A stretch of DNA of 64,000 nucleotides from JAHEDT01 sp963825615 (GTDB taxonomy: Bacteria > Desulfobacterota > Desulfuromonadia > Desulfuromonadales > BM103), in contig CAWGTV010000006.1 in NCBI GenBank assembly GCA_963825615.1, forward strand, positions 186,001 through 250,000. The letters are read 5' to 3'. Below are positions 1 to 9,506 of this stretch, in pieces (the first letter of the stretch is position 1; every line of letters begins with the position of its first letter). The notes under the pieces are model-generated. The model had not been told where the DNA came from, did not search any database, and saw nothing but the letters and a program-made list of their open reading frames with translations. The position numbers were made by a program, and so were the translations under genes.

Positions 1-730
1 TGATGAACGGCTGAACATCGAACTGTGGCCAGCCATTCTCTTGGTAACCCTGCACTGTCTCTTCGAGGCCACGCTGCCCCGACTGATGTACGATGGCCAG
101 TTTCTCACGCCACTCAGCGAGGTATGGCAAGGCGGCGAGCACCACCCGGTTGATGGCCTGTGCGCCCTGGCTGCCGCCGAACACCAGCAGACAGAGCTCA
201 TCTTCCGGGATGTTTGGGCAATGCTCCATAGCCGCTCGCACCGGATTGCCGGTCAGGACCGTTGCGCTGCTATGAAAAGCTCGGTCGGCCTCGCTGAAGG
301 AGAGGCAGACACGTTTTGCCCAGCGCCCCAGCAAGCGGTTGGCCATGCCTGGCCAGGCATTCTGCTCATGAATCAGGTACGGTATCCCCATGACCTTTGC
401 CGCCAGCAGGACGGGAACCGAGGCGTAGCCTCCGACGCCGACCACGACGTCCGGACTGAATTGCCGCAGGATCCGTTTTGACTGACCAAAACTCTTCATC
501 AACTTGCCGAACACCTTGAGGCGGGCAAACCAGCCGAGGCCCGCCCAGCCACTCATTTCGATCGTTTCCAGCTGCCAGCCAAGCTCCGGCAGCATGCGCG
601 CCTCCAGCCCTCTTGCCGTACCGACAAAAAGCACGTCACCCTGAGGCTCCTCCAACTTGAGCTGCTCTGCCAGCGCAATCGCCGGGAAAAGGTGTCCGCC
701 GGTGCCGCCACCGGCCAGCAGCAGTTTCAT
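1..730 (-). CDS. murG: MurG, UDP-GlcNAc:lipid I N-acetylglucosaminyltransferase (partial, C-terminus outside window)
   Basis: MurG adds GlcNAc to lipid I at the inner face of the cytoplasmic membrane to make lipid II. The translation from the ATG at 728-730 shows the N-terminal glycine loop GGGTGGH at residues 7-13, then VGVGGYAS and the GGSQGA donor-binding motif, all typical of the family. About 243 of the usual 350-370 residues are present before the window edge. The start overlaps the ftsW stop by 4 nt (ATGA), the usual coupling in this operon. Identity is near certain; only the missing 3' end limits it. Confidence 0.95.
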   Translation of the reverse strand, partial: MKLLLAGGGTGGHLFPAIALAEQLKLEEPQGDVLFVGTARGLEARMLPELGWQLETIEMSGWAGLGWFARLKVFGKLMKSFGQSKRILRQFSPDVVVGVGGYASVPVLLAAKVMGIPYLIHEQNAWPGMANRLLGRWAKRVCLSFSEADRAFHSSATVLTGNPVRAAMEHCPNIPEDELCLLVFGGSQGAQAINRVVLAALPYLAEWREKLAIVHQSGQRGLEETVQGYQENGWPQFDVQPFI

Positions 731-1833
731 CGGAGCTCTCCCGGCAGATGACGCGACACGTTCAAAAGGATGCCGATGGCCCCGAGGGTGGTCACCAGGC
801 TGGTCCCTCCGTAGGAGAGAAACGGCAAGGCCAAACCCTTGGTCGGGACCATCCCCATGACCACGGCCATGTTGGCAAAGGCCTGCATGCCGATCAGCAG
901 GGTGAGACCAAAGGCCAAAAAGCAGCTGAACTCGTTCGGCGCGTTCAGCGCGGTCCTCATGCCGCGCATGATCAGCAGCATGAACATGGCGGCGATCACG
1001 ATCACACCGATAAAGCCAAGCTCTTCACCGACCACGGAGAAGATGAAATCGGTATGGGCCTCAGGGAGGAAGAAAAGCTTCTGTTTGCTTTCCCCCAGAC
1101 CCTGGCCGAAGGCGCCGCCGGAACCGAAGGCGATCCAGCTCTGGATGATCTGGAAGCCGGTATTGCTCGGATCTTCCCAGGGGTTGAGAAACGCCATGAT
1201 GCGCCGGCGTCTGTAATCGACATTCATGACCATGAAGTAGAGAAACGGCAAAGCGATCAGGGCAACACCGAGCAGGTAGCTTAAACGTGTTCCGGCCACC
1301 AGCAGCATGGCGATCGCCACGATGCCGATGGTCAGGGCGCTGCCGAGATCCGGCTGGGCCAGCAGCAGCACGAGCAGCACAGCGAGGATCAGCATGTACG
1401 GTAAAAAACCGAGTTTGAAGCTCTTGACCTTTTCCTGCTTGCGGGCCAGGGAATGGGCCATGAACAGCACCAGGCCGATCTTGGCGAATTCCGCCGGCTG
1501 GAAGGTAATTCCGGCGACACGAATCCAGCGAGCAGCACCGCCGACCTTTTTACCGACGCCGGGGATCAGCACGGCCACCAGCAGCAGGGCGCACACTCCC
1601 AGCACCGGCCAGGCTCCTTTGCGCAGGACTTCGAGATCGATGCGCATCATCAGCGCCATGACCCCGAAGCCGATCAGCGCATAAAGCCCCTGCCGCTTGA
1701 GAAAATGCAGGCTGTCGCCGTAATCGCGCACGGCCATGATCGACGAGGAAGAAAACACCATGACTACGCCGAGACAGGTCAGACAGACCGCAAGCAACAG
1801 TATGGAATGATCGGTTCCCTGTCTAATTTCCAT
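727..1833 (-). CDS. ftsW: FtsW, lipid II polymerase of the division septum (SEDS family)
   Basis: FtsW polymerises lipid II into septal glycan together with its partner penicillin-binding protein. The 368-residue product is a polytopic membrane protein with family signatures PDLGSA, the GQGLGESKQKLFFLPE loop, and LPFLSYGGTSL near the end. I prefer the ATG at 1831-1833 over an upstream in-frame start at 1890, because the latter adds a polar leader inside murD that is unlike FtsW; the chosen start follows GGGA and overlaps the murD end by 11 nt. It sits between murD and murG as in most dcw clusters. Confidence 0.95.
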   Translation of the reverse strand: MEIRQGTDHSILLLAVCLTCLGVVMVFSSSSIMAVRDYGDSLHFLKRQGLYALIGFGVMALMMRIDLEVLRKGAWPVLGVCALLLVAVLIPGVGKKVGGAARWIRVAGITFQPAEFAKIGLVLFMAHSLARKQEKVKSFKLGFLPYMLILAVLLVLLLAQPDLGSALTIGIVAIAMLLVAGTRLSYLLGVALIALPFLYFMVMNVDYRRRRIMAFLNPWEDPSNTGFQIIQSWIAFGSGGAFGQGLGESKQKLFFLPEAHTDFIFSVVGEELGFIGVIVIAAMFMLLIMRGMRTALNAPNEFSCFLAFGLTLLIGMQAFANMAVVMGMVPTKGLALPFLSYGGTSLVTTLGAIGILLNVSRHLPGELR

Positions 1834-3194
1834 TGCGACAATTCCCGGACTGCTTGAGAGCACTGAACTCCGCGGCGAAATCCGCGCCACGCTCTTCGTA
1901 ATTTCTGTACATGTCGAAGCTGGAGCACCCGGGAGACAACAGGACCGAGCCCCCGGGGCAGCTCAAGCGGTCGGCAAGCTGGACAGCGTCGCGCATGTTG
2001 TCGGCGCGATGAATGTCAGCTTGCCCGGCAAAGACCTTGGCCATGCGCTCGGCCGCGGCACCGATCAGGACCAGGTGGGCGACTTTCTCGCCAATGGGCA
2101 CCACTAGGCTGGAGAGGTCGCCATGTTTGTCCTTGCCGCCGGCGATCAGGACCACCGGCTTATCGAGCCCGGCCAGACTCTTCACGACGCTGCCGATATT
2201 GGTGCCCTTGGAGTCGTTGTACCAACAGGCGCCATGACGTTCGCCGAGCAATTCCATGCGATGCGGCAAGCCGGTAAAGTTTTTGACCGTACCCCAGGCC
2301 ACCTCGGCCGGGCACCCTTCCAACAACAGCGGAATCAGCGCGGCCATGACGTTTTCCTGGTTGTGACGGCCGCGCAGGCGTAGCTCCGTGACCGGGAAGA
2401 TCACTTCGCTGTCCTGCCAGCGCCAGAGGATGCGGTCGTCGACGAGGCTCATGCCGGCGTCCAGTACCGTCTGGCTGCTGTAATAGACCTTGCTGGCACG
2501 AGTTGACGTGGCTGCCTGCAGGACCAGCGGATCATCGAGATTGAGAATCGCCACGTCGCCGTCGAGCAGGTTCTCGAAATATGCGTGCTTTGGCCGCCAG
2601 GTAGCTGGCCATGTCCGGATAGCGGTCGAGGTGGTCTTCCGTAACGTTGAGCAGCACAGCATAGTTCGGCCGGAAGGCTTCGATCGTCTCCAGCTGGAAG
2701 GACGACAACTCGACGGCATACCAGTCATACCCCTTACCGACGGCATCAACCAGGGGGGTGCCGAGGTTGCCTCCGACAAACGCCTTCTTCCCCCAGGCCT
2801 TGAGTATCTCGCCGACCAGGGTGGTCACTGTCGACTTGCCGTTGGTGCCGGTGATGGCGATCATGGTCCCGGCCAGCTCGCGCCAGGCGATTTCGACTTC
2901 GCCAAGGACTGGCAACCCCTGTCTCCGGCAGGTTTGTAGCACCGGGATGTCCAGCGGCACGCCAGGACTGATCACGACCAGATCCGCAGCGGCAAAGAGG
3001 GCAGGCGTATGCCCGCCTAGATCAAGCGTCACCCTGAGCGCCTGCAATTCATCGAGGTTGGGCAATTGCTCTGCGGGACGATTGTCGGACAGGGCCACGC
3101 GCGCGCCGCGGGCACGGAAAAACCGCGCCAGGCTGCGCCCGGTGGAACCGGCGCCGATGATTACGATATGCTTGTCCCGATACGTTTTTGGCAT
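1823..3194 (-). pseudogene. murD: MurD, UDP-MurNAc-L-Ala:D-Glu ligase, split by an apparent 1-base insertion
   Basis: MurD adds D-glutamate to UDP-MurNAc-L-Ala in the cytoplasm. The N-terminal half (from the ATG at 3192-3194) carries the ATP loop TGTNGKST; the C-terminal half carries the ligase C-domain, including ending motifs such as LLSPGCSSFDMYRNYEERG. The reading frame changes at about 2577: the first frame reaches AKARIF and the other continues as ENLLDGD. Removing one base from the AAA run at 2577-2579 (TTT on the coding strand) rejoins the frames into a normal protein of about 456 residues. The gene abuts mraY without a gap. Because MurD is essential and everything else is conserved, a sequencing or assembly error is more likely than true loss. 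Confidence 0.85.
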
Positions 3195-4271
3195 TCAGCG
3201 CAACTTCAGAGTCGAGAGGCCGATCAGGGCCAGGATGATGCTGATTATCCAGAACCGCACGATGATTTTCGGTTCCGGCCAACCTTTCAGTTCAAAGTGG
3301 TGATGTATCGGTGCCATGCGGAAAATCCGTTTGCCGTACAGTCGGAACGAGGTCACCTGCACGATCACCGAGAGTGCTTCCATAACGAAAATACCGCCAA
3401 CGATCACGAGCACGATTTCCTGCTTGGTGATCACCGCAATAGTACCGATGGCACCGCCCAACGACAGGCTGCCGACATCACCCATAAAAACCTGGGCTGG
3501 GTACGTGTTGAACCAGAGAAAGCCGAGTCCGGCCCCGACCATGGCGCCGCACAGAACCGAGAGCTCGCCGGCCCCCTTGACGCCGTTGATCTGCAGGTAG
3601 CTCGACAAAGTTGCATGTCCGGCCACGTAGGCAAACAACAGGTAGGTCCCTGCAGCGATGATCACCGGACCGATCGCCAGGCCGTCGAGACCGTCGGTCA
3701 GGTTGACGGCATTGCTTGCGCCGATGATGACCACCATGGCGAAGGGCACATAGAACCAGCCCAGATCAGGATTGAACCCTTTGAAAAAGGGGAACGCCAG
3801 CGTCGTCTGGAAGCCGGGATAAGTCATCAGGACCATCCCTACGCCGAAGGCAATCAGCATCTGCCAGAACATTTTCTTGCGCGCCGACAGGCCGTCGCTG
3901 TTCTTCTTGCGCACTTTCAACAGGTCGTCGGCAAAGCCGATGATGCCGTAGCCGACTGTGACTAGCAGCGCCAGCCAGACATACAGGTTTCCGAGATCAG
4001 CCCAAAGCAGGGTCGGCAGGACGATGGCGAAGAGGATCAGGGCGCCACCCATGGTCGGCGTCCCCTCCTTCTTGAAATGGGACTCGGGGCCCACCCGCCG
4101 GATGCTCTGCCCCAGCTGCAGCGCCGATAGTTTCTCGATCAACCAAGGGCCCAGCAGGAAGCTGATGACCAGGGCGGTAATGGCCGCATAGATCGTCCGG
4201 AAGGTAATAAACCGGAAGACGTAAAAGACCGAGAATTCTGTATGCAGTGGGTAAAGCAGATGATAGAGCAC
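3195..4271 (-). CDS. mraY: MraY, phospho-MurNAc-pentapeptide translocase
   Basis: MraY transfers phospho-MurNAc-pentapeptide to undecaprenyl phosphate, forming lipid I in the membrane. The 358-residue protein has about ten hydrophobic segments and the family motifs GTPTMGG, DDLLKVRKKNSDGLSARKK, NAVNLTDGLDGLA and, near the end, IHHHFEL followed by EPKIIVRFW. Length matches the family (about 360). It lies between murF (11-nt gap) and murD (no gap), so it is part of the single dcw transcript. Confidence 0.97.
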   Translation of the reverse strand: MLYHLLYPLHTEFSVFYVFRFITFRTIYAAITALVISFLLGPWLIEKLSALQLGQSIRRVGPESHFKKEGTPTMGGALILFAIVLPTLLWADLGNLYVWLALLVTVGYGIIGFADDLLKVRKKNSDGLSARKKMFWQMLIAFGVGMVLMTYPGFQTTLAFPFFKGFNPDLGWFYVPFAMVVIIGASNAVNLTDGLDGLAIGPVIIAAGTYLLFAYVAGHATLSSYLQINGVKGAGELSVLCGAMVGAGLGFLWFNTYPAQVFMGDVGSLSLGGAIGTIAVITKQEIVLVIVGGIFVMEALSVIVQVTSFRLYGKRIFRMAPIHHHFELKGWPEPKIIVRFWIISIILALIGLSTLKLR

Positions 4272-4282
4272 GTTTATCTCCG

Positions 4283-5680
4283 TCAGTTGCCGTTTGCCGC
4301 GGCCTTCGGTTTCGCTGCGCGCAAGGCGGTGGTGACCTTTTCCATGCGCATACCCCGGGAGCCCTTGATCAGGACACGATCACCGCTCTTCAATACATCA
4401 AGCAGTCGCCCGACCAGTTCCTCATGGCTTTTGGCGACGAATATCTTTTCCGCAGGCAACCCCGCATCCTTGGCTCCGTGGGCAATCTCCTCGGCCAGCG
4501 TGCCGTAGGTAAACAACCGGTCCACGCGCGTGGCGGCCAGGATACCGATCTGATGGTGTAGCTCCGGTGCCGACTGCCCCAATTCGAGCATGTCGCCCAG
4601 CACGGCAATGCGTTGGCCGGGGGTGCCGAGATCATGCAGCGCGACTAGCGCGGCATGCACCGACAAGGGGTTGGCGTTGTAACTGTCCTCGAGGACGACG
4701 ATATTGCCCGGCAATTCCAGCAGTTCCATGCGCCCCGGGCAGGGCTGAAAGGCCTGCAGTCCGGCGGCGATCCCCGCGAGGCCGACACCGAGCACCGTAG
4801 CCGCCGCTGCGGCCCCTAGGGCGTTGAGGACATTATGGCGTCCCGGCAAAGGCAGCACGACCCGTTGTACGGCGCCCTCCACCTCCAGGTCGAAACTGAC
4901 CGAACCGTTATGGACAGCGATGCGCCCGGCGCGGACCGCGGCTTCGCTGCCGGTGCCGAACAGAACCTTACGAACGCCGTTAGCGACAGGAAGGGTGCAA
5001 ACCTCGGGGTCATCGGCGTTGATCAAGGCGATGCCATCGGTCGGCAGGCTGATGAACAGTTCCCCCTTGGCCCTGGCGACTCCGGAAATACTCTCAAAAT
5101 TCTGCAGATGCCCGGCGCCGATGTTGGTAATCAGACCAATATTCGGCATGGCGATTTCAGCCAACCGGGCGATTTCGCCGCGGGCGCTCATGCCCATCTC
5201 GATCACTGCCCAGCGATGCTCGGGCTGCAAACCGAACAGGGTCAGCGGCACGCCGATCAGGTTGTTGAAGTTCCCCGCCGACTTGAGCCCCGGGCCGAGA
5301 TGGTTGAGGATCGCGGCCAGCATCTCCTTGGTGGTGGTCTTCCCTGACGTCCCGGTTATGCCGATCACCGGCCCCGCGAACTTGCGGCGCATGGCTGTAG
5401 CCAGATCGCCCAGTGCCTTGAGCGTATCATTTACCTTGACTACCGGCACACGCAAACCACCAAGCATTTCTTCGCTCAGGCACGCCGCTGCACCGCGCTG
5501 AATTGCCTGGGTCAGGTAGTCATGACCATCGAATGTTTCACCACGCAACGGGATGAAAAGGTCGCCCGGCTGGAGTGTGCGGCTGTCCGTGGAAATCCCC
5601 TGGAACTCGACTGATGCGCCGTTCTGCATGAGGTATCCGCCGGTGATCTCGGCCACTGTGCGCATGTCCATGCGAATCAC
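4283..5680 (-). CDS. murF: MurF, UDP-MurNAc-tripeptide:D-Ala-D-Ala ligase
   Basis: MurF adds D-Ala-D-Ala to complete the cytoplasmic muropeptide precursor. The 465-residue product has the Mur N-terminal domain (DSRTLQPGDLFIPLRG), the P-loop GTSGKTTTKEM and the central-domain motif EDSYNANP. The GTG at 5678-5680 overlaps the murE stop as GTGA, which argues for that start; the in-frame ATG at 5669-5671 is the alternative and would remove three residues. It is followed 11 nt later by mraY. Confidence 0.96.
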   Translation of the reverse strand: MIRMDMRTVAEITGGYLMQNGASVEFQGISTDSRTLQPGDLFIPLRGETFDGHDYLTQAIQRGAAACLSEEMLGGLRVPVVKVNDTLKALGDLATAMRRKFAGPVIGITGTSGKTTTKEMLAAILNHLGPGLKSAGNFNNLIGVPLTLFGLQPEHRWAVIEMGMSARGEIARLAEIAMPNIGLITNIGAGHLQNFESISGVARAKGELFISLPTDGIALINADDPEVCTLPVANGVRKVLFGTGSEAAVRAGRIAVHNGSVSFDLEVEGAVQRVVLPLPGRHNVLNALGAAAAATVLGVGLAGIAAGLQAFQPCPGRMELLELPGNIVVLEDSYNANPLSVHAALVALHDLGTPGQRIAVLGDMLELGQSAPELHHQIGILAATRVDRLFTYGTLAEEIAHGAKDAGLPAEKIFVAKSHEELVGRLLDVLKSGDRVLIKGSRGMRMEKVTTALRAAKPKAAANGN

Positions 5681-7185
5681 TGTCGATCTCCCGCCTGCAA
5701 AGCCCTGCGCAGTTCTTCGCGATCGTCAAAGTGGATGCGCCCAGTGGCGAGAATCTGGTAGTCCTCATGCCCCTTGCCGGCAACCAACAGCAGGTCACCC
5801 GGCTGTAACAGGCTGACAGCAAACTCAATAGCCTGACGTCGATCAGGGATCACGATGTAACCCTTACCTGCACCGGCAATCGCTTCGGCCTTGCTCCATT
5901 CGCGCTCATGAATCCTAGTCAGGCCGGCACGTACATCGTTGAGAATTCGTTCGGGATCTTCATTGCGCGGGTTATCTGATGTCGCAATCGTGATATCAGA
6001 GCCGCTGGCAGCCGCTTCCGCCATGATCGGTCGTTTGCTGCGGTCACGGTCGCCACCGCAGCCGAATACGGTCAAAAGCCGTTTCGGGGCAAGGGCCAGC
6101 AGCGCTTCGATGACCCGGCGCAAGGCGTCGCCGGTGTGGGCGTAATCAACCAGAATGACCGCGTCACGGTCATTCTCGATCCGTTCGAGGCGTCCGGGGA
6201 CACCGACGGCCTCGGCCAGTCCGGCGCTGATCGTCGCGGGTGGGATGTCGAGCGCAACGGCTGCGCCCACGGCACAGAGCAGGTTCTCAACGTTATAATC
6301 ACCGAGCAGCGGACTGGCGATATCGACCGTTCCGTGCGGCGTCGTTACGCGGCCGTGGATCCCGAGCAGAGAGATGTCGAGACCCTGCGGATGTATGTCT
6401 GCCTGCGGGCTGCGTCCGCACGTCAGAGCACCGGGAAGCATCGCTGACAGGCGCTGACCGTAGACATCGTCGATGTTGATAACCGCGCGGCCGTGGTCGC
6501 GGGGGAGCAGTTCCTTGAAGAGGTGATATTTGCTCGTAAAGTAGCGCTCCATGTCCAGATGGTAATCGAGATGTTCCGGGGTCAGATTGGTAAAAACTCC
6601 GACCTTGAAATGTACGCCGTCGGCGCGGTGCTGATCGAGAGCATGCGAGGAGACCTCCATGATCAGAGAGCAGGCACCATTCTGCCTGAAATCGCTGACC
6701 TGTTTCATCAGGTCCAGGGATTCCGGGGTGGTGTGTGGGGCCTGACGCAGGTCCGCCCCGTAACGATAGTTTATGGTACCGACCACAGCCGGCGCAAGGC
6801 CGGCACTGTTGAAGATCGCCTCGAGCAGATAAGTGATAGTGGTTTTGCCGTTAGTCCCAGTCACGCCAACCACCGGTATGTCCCGGGTCGGGTTGCCAAA
6901 GAATGTGGAGGCAGCCATGGCCATCGCCAAGCGGGTATTTTCGACTTGAACCATGGTCACCAGGTCGGCACCCTCAAACTCTTCTTCGGTGAAGACGACT
7001 GTAGCTCCGGCGGCGAGCGCCGCAGCGATGAAGCCATGTCCGTCGCTGACCACCCCGCGCAGAGCAAAAAACGCGTCACCGGGCCTGATCTGGCGGGAAT
7101 CGTAGTGCATGCCGGAGACCTCGATATCCAGGCGGCCTTGCACCTGTTGCACCGGACAGCTTTTTAGGATTTGCTCAAGCTTCAT
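5677..7185 (-). CDS. murE: MurE, UDP-MurNAc-L-Ala-D-Glu:meso-diaminopimelate ligase
   Basis: MurE adds the third stem-peptide residue. The P-loop GTNGKTTITYLL and the C-terminal DNPR motif (TSDNPRNEDP) are visible; DNPR is the known signature for meso-diaminopimelate rather than lysine, as expected for a Gram-negative. I use the ATG at 7183-7185, preceded by AGG, giving 502 residues; a TTG two codons upstream is possible but less likely. The stop overlaps the murF start by 4 nt, and ftsI ends 24 nt upstream of the start. Confidence 0.96.
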   Translation of the reverse strand: MKLEQILKSCPVQQVQGRLDIEVSGMHYDSRQIRPGDAFFALRGVVSDGHGFIAAALAAGATVVFTEEEFEGADLVTMVQVENTRLAMAMAASTFFGNPTRDIPVVGVTGTNGKTTITYLLEAIFNSAGLAPAVVGTINYRYGADLRQAPHTTPESLDLMKQVSDFRQNGACSLIMEVSSHALDQHRADGVHFKVGVFTNLTPEHLDYHLDMERYFTSKYHLFKELLPRDHGRAVINIDDVYGQRLSAMLPGALTCGRSPQADIHPQGLDISLLGIHGRVTTPHGTVDIASPLLGDYNVENLLCAVGAAVALDIPPATISAGLAEAVGVPGRLERIENDRDAVILVDYAHTGDALRRVIEALLALAPKRLLTVFGCGGDRDRSKRPIMAEAAASGSDITIATSDNPRNEDPERILNDVRAGLTRIHEREWSKAEAIAGAGKGYIVIPDRRQAIEFAVSLLQPGDLLLVAGKGHEDYQILATGRIHFDDREELRRALQAGDRQ

Positions 7186-7209
7186 AGTCAACCTATTACG
7201 TCATGCAAG

Positions 7210-9189
7210 TCAGGAGGGCGGCGCCATGCGTACCCAGATCGCCGCGCCGTAAGGAATCGGCACTCCGGGCCCCGGGGACTGTTCAACCACGCGACCCCGT
7301 CCTCGGCAACTAATATTCAAGCGCCGGTCCTCCATGAGTTCAAGCACCTGGCGATAGCTCAAGCCAGTGAAGTCGGGCATCTGCGGCCCACCGGCTGGGT
7401 CGGAGGAGACAATGTCCGAGGATTGCTGGCGCTCGGGTTTCATGGCCTCGACAAATATCTGCTCCAGCGACGGCAAGGTCTCGCCAGCGGGCATCTCCTC
7501 GTTAGGCGTAACTTTGAGATACTGCATCGCCTGGGTGGCGATATGCGAAAACACCGGCGCAGCGATCAGGCCGCCATAGACGCCTTTTTTCGGTTCATCA
7601 ATGGCGACCAGAATGACCAGGCGTGGAGCTTCGGCAGGAAGGAAGCCGACAAAAGAGGCCACGCGCTTATCCGACGAATAGCCCCCGGTCACCGGATCCA
7701 CCTTCTGGGCCGTGCCTGTCTTGCCGGCAACCCGATAGCCCTGGACCCGGGCATTGGTTGCCGTACCACCCTCTTCGGTGGTCATTTCCATCATCCTGCT
7801 AACCAACTGCGCCACATCCCGGGCAACCACTTTGCGGACCACGTGCGGCTGGTTCTGCCTGGTGACCTGTCCCTGGCTGTCGACGACCCGTTCGACCACG
7901 TAGGGCTCCATCAGGGATCCGCCGTTGGCAATGGCAGCCGTTGCGGCAGCCAACTGGATGGGGGTGACGCTGATCCCCTGGCCGAAAGAAACCGCCGCCA
8001 GGTCGACCTCAAACCACTTGCTCGCCGGACGCACCAGACCGATGGCTTCGCCGGGGAGATCGACGCCGGTCTGCTGACCGAACCCGAAGTCATCGATATA
8101 GCGCTGAAAGTTTTTACGCTCGAGAAGCTTGCCGATCTTTGCCGAACCGATATTCGAGCTGTACTTGATAATCTCGGCCGGTGTGAGTTTCTGGTATTTC
8201 TTGTGATCGTGGATCTCTTTACCACCCACCCGGAAGGAGCCGTTCTCACAATCGATCTTCTGCGTCGTAGTGATGACAGCTTCATTGAGGGCCGCCGCCA
8301 TCAGGAAAACCTTGAACGTCGATCCGGGCTCGAAGGAGTCGCAGATGGCCCGGTTACGCCACTGGTAAGGCTTGTAGCGGAAAAAAGCATTCGGGTTATA
8401 TTCCGGGTTGTTTGCCATGGCCAAGACCTTGCCGGTAGCTGGCTCGAGGATCACCACCGTGCCGGCCTTGGCATCTGATTCACGCAAGCCTTCGGCCAGT
8501 TCACGCTCCGCGAGGTATTGCAAGTTCTTGTCGATCGTTAGGTAGAGATCGTGGCCGCGCGTCGCTCCCTGAACCTGTGGCGTTCCCGTACCGAGGCCGC
8601 GGCCGAGAGCGTCGCGCTCCATGACCAGGTAGCCGCCGCGGCCGAGAATCATCTTGTCGTACTTGAGCTCCAGCCCCTCGAGCCCCTCCGGGTCGAGTCC
8701 GGTGAAACCAAGCAGATGTGCGGCGAGACTTGAATTGGGGTAGAATCGACGCGGCTCCTTGATCGTGCCGACACCGCTGAGCTTCAGCTTCTTGACCTGC
8801 TCACTCTGGGCAGGGGTGACCTGGCGCTTCAGCCAGGCGAAGTTGCTGTTGCCCTTCAGCTTGGCAGTCACCGTTCGCGTGTTGAGGTCAAGGGCCTTGG
8901 CCAGTTTTTTGGTAGCGTCGGCTCGGTCTTCAAGCTTGCGGGGTTCGACATAGATCGAATCGACGTCGACACTGACGGCAAGCTCTTCGCCGTTGCTGTC
9001 GAAAATCGTGCCGCGCTGCGGTGTCAAAGGGATGACTTTCTGATGTTGGCGCTCGGCGCGCTCACCCCACTGCTGCTCCTGCATAACCTGGAGATCGAAG
9101 GCCCGCATCGCAACCAACACAAAACCGAGGGCGAATAAGACCCCGATGAGGCGGATGCGAATACGGACGCCTTTCTCCAGCTCTTTCAT
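7210..9189 (-). CDS. ftsI: FtsI/PBP3-type penicillin-binding protein with one PASTA domain
   Basis: This is the septal transpeptidase that crosslinks glycan made by FtsW. An N-terminal transmembrane anchor (about residues 12-32) is followed by the PBP dimerisation domain, then the transpeptidase domain with the active-site tetrad STFK in SFEPGSTFKVF (near residue 290), SSN in KYSSNIGS, and KTGT in VAGKTGTAQK. The last 65 or so residues form a PASTA domain (MPDFTGLSYRQVLELM... ending VRMAPPS), common in deltaproteobacterial and Gram-positive orthologues and absent from E. coli FtsI. The start ATG overlaps the ftsL stop by 1 nt (TGATG). Confidence 0.95.
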   Translation of the reverse strand: MKELEKGVRIRIRLIGVLFALGFVLVAMRAFDLQVMQEQQWGERAERQHQKVIPLTPQRGTIFDSNGEELAVSVDVDSIYVEPRKLEDRADATKKLAKALDLNTRTVTAKLKGNSNFAWLKRQVTPAQSEQVKKLKLSGVGTIKEPRRFYPNSSLAAHLLGFTGLDPEGLEGLELKYDKMILGRGGYLVMERDALGRGLGTGTPQVQGATRGHDLYLTIDKNLQYLAERELAEGLRESDAKAGTVVILEPATGKVLAMANNPEYNPNAFFRYKPYQWRNRAICDSFEPGSTFKVFLMAAALNEAVITTTQKIDCENGSFRVGGKEIHDHKKYQKLTPAEIIKYSSNIGSAKIGKLLERKNFQRYIDDFGFGQQTGVDLPGEAIGLVRPASKWFEVDLAAVSFGQGISVTPIQLAAATAAIANGGSLMEPYVVERVVDSQGQVTRQNQPHVVRKVVARDVAQLVSRMMEMTTEEGGTATNARVQGYRVAGKTGTAQKVDPVTGGYSSDKRVASFVGFLPAEAPRLVILVAIDEPKKGVYGGLIAAPVFSHIATQAMQYLKVTPNEEMPAGETLPSLEQIFVEAMKPERQQSSDIVSSDPAGGPQMPDFTGLSYRQVLELMEDRRLNISCRGRGRVVEQSPGPGVPIPYGAAIWVRMAPPS

Positions 9190-9506
9190 CAGTCCACCGT
9201 AATCACCTGCTCGGCAGTAGGCAGGCGCAGATTCAACTCTTTTCGGGCCACCCGTTCGATCCGTTCCGGACTGCTGAGGCTAGCCGCCTCAAGGCGCAGG
9301 CTGGATGTTTCCTGCTGCAGATCGCGCAAAGAACTTTCCATCTGGGAGATTTCATACTCCAGGCCGGTCACCTGGACCCGGGACCAGACGAAGAAAAGGG
9401 AAACCACGAGCACCAGCCCGATAAAACCCAGGACCGGCACAAGATTCGGGCGGCGCAAGGTAAAACCGTTGATTTTCGGTAATGCTCTAATGGTTGTGTC
9501 AGACAT
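9189..9506 (-). CDS. ftsL: FtsL-like septum protein
   Basis: A 105-residue single-pass membrane protein: a short cytoplasmic N-terminus, one hydrophobic helix at about residues 23-41 (LVPVLGFIGLVLVVSLFFVW), then a heptad-patterned periplasmic segment (YEISQMESSLRDLQQETSSL). This is the FtsL/DivIC architecture that links FtsB/FtsQ to the FtsWI synthase. Sequence conservation in FtsL is low, so the call rests on topology, size and position between rsmH and ftsI, where ftsL nearly always lies. It overlaps rsmH by 8 nt and ftsI by 1 nt. Confidence 0.88.
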   Translation of the reverse strand: MSDTTIRALPKINGFTLRRPNLVPVLGFIGLVLVVSLFFVWSRVQVTGLEYEISQMESSLRDLQQETSSLRLEAASLSSPERIERVARKELNLRLPTAEQVITVD

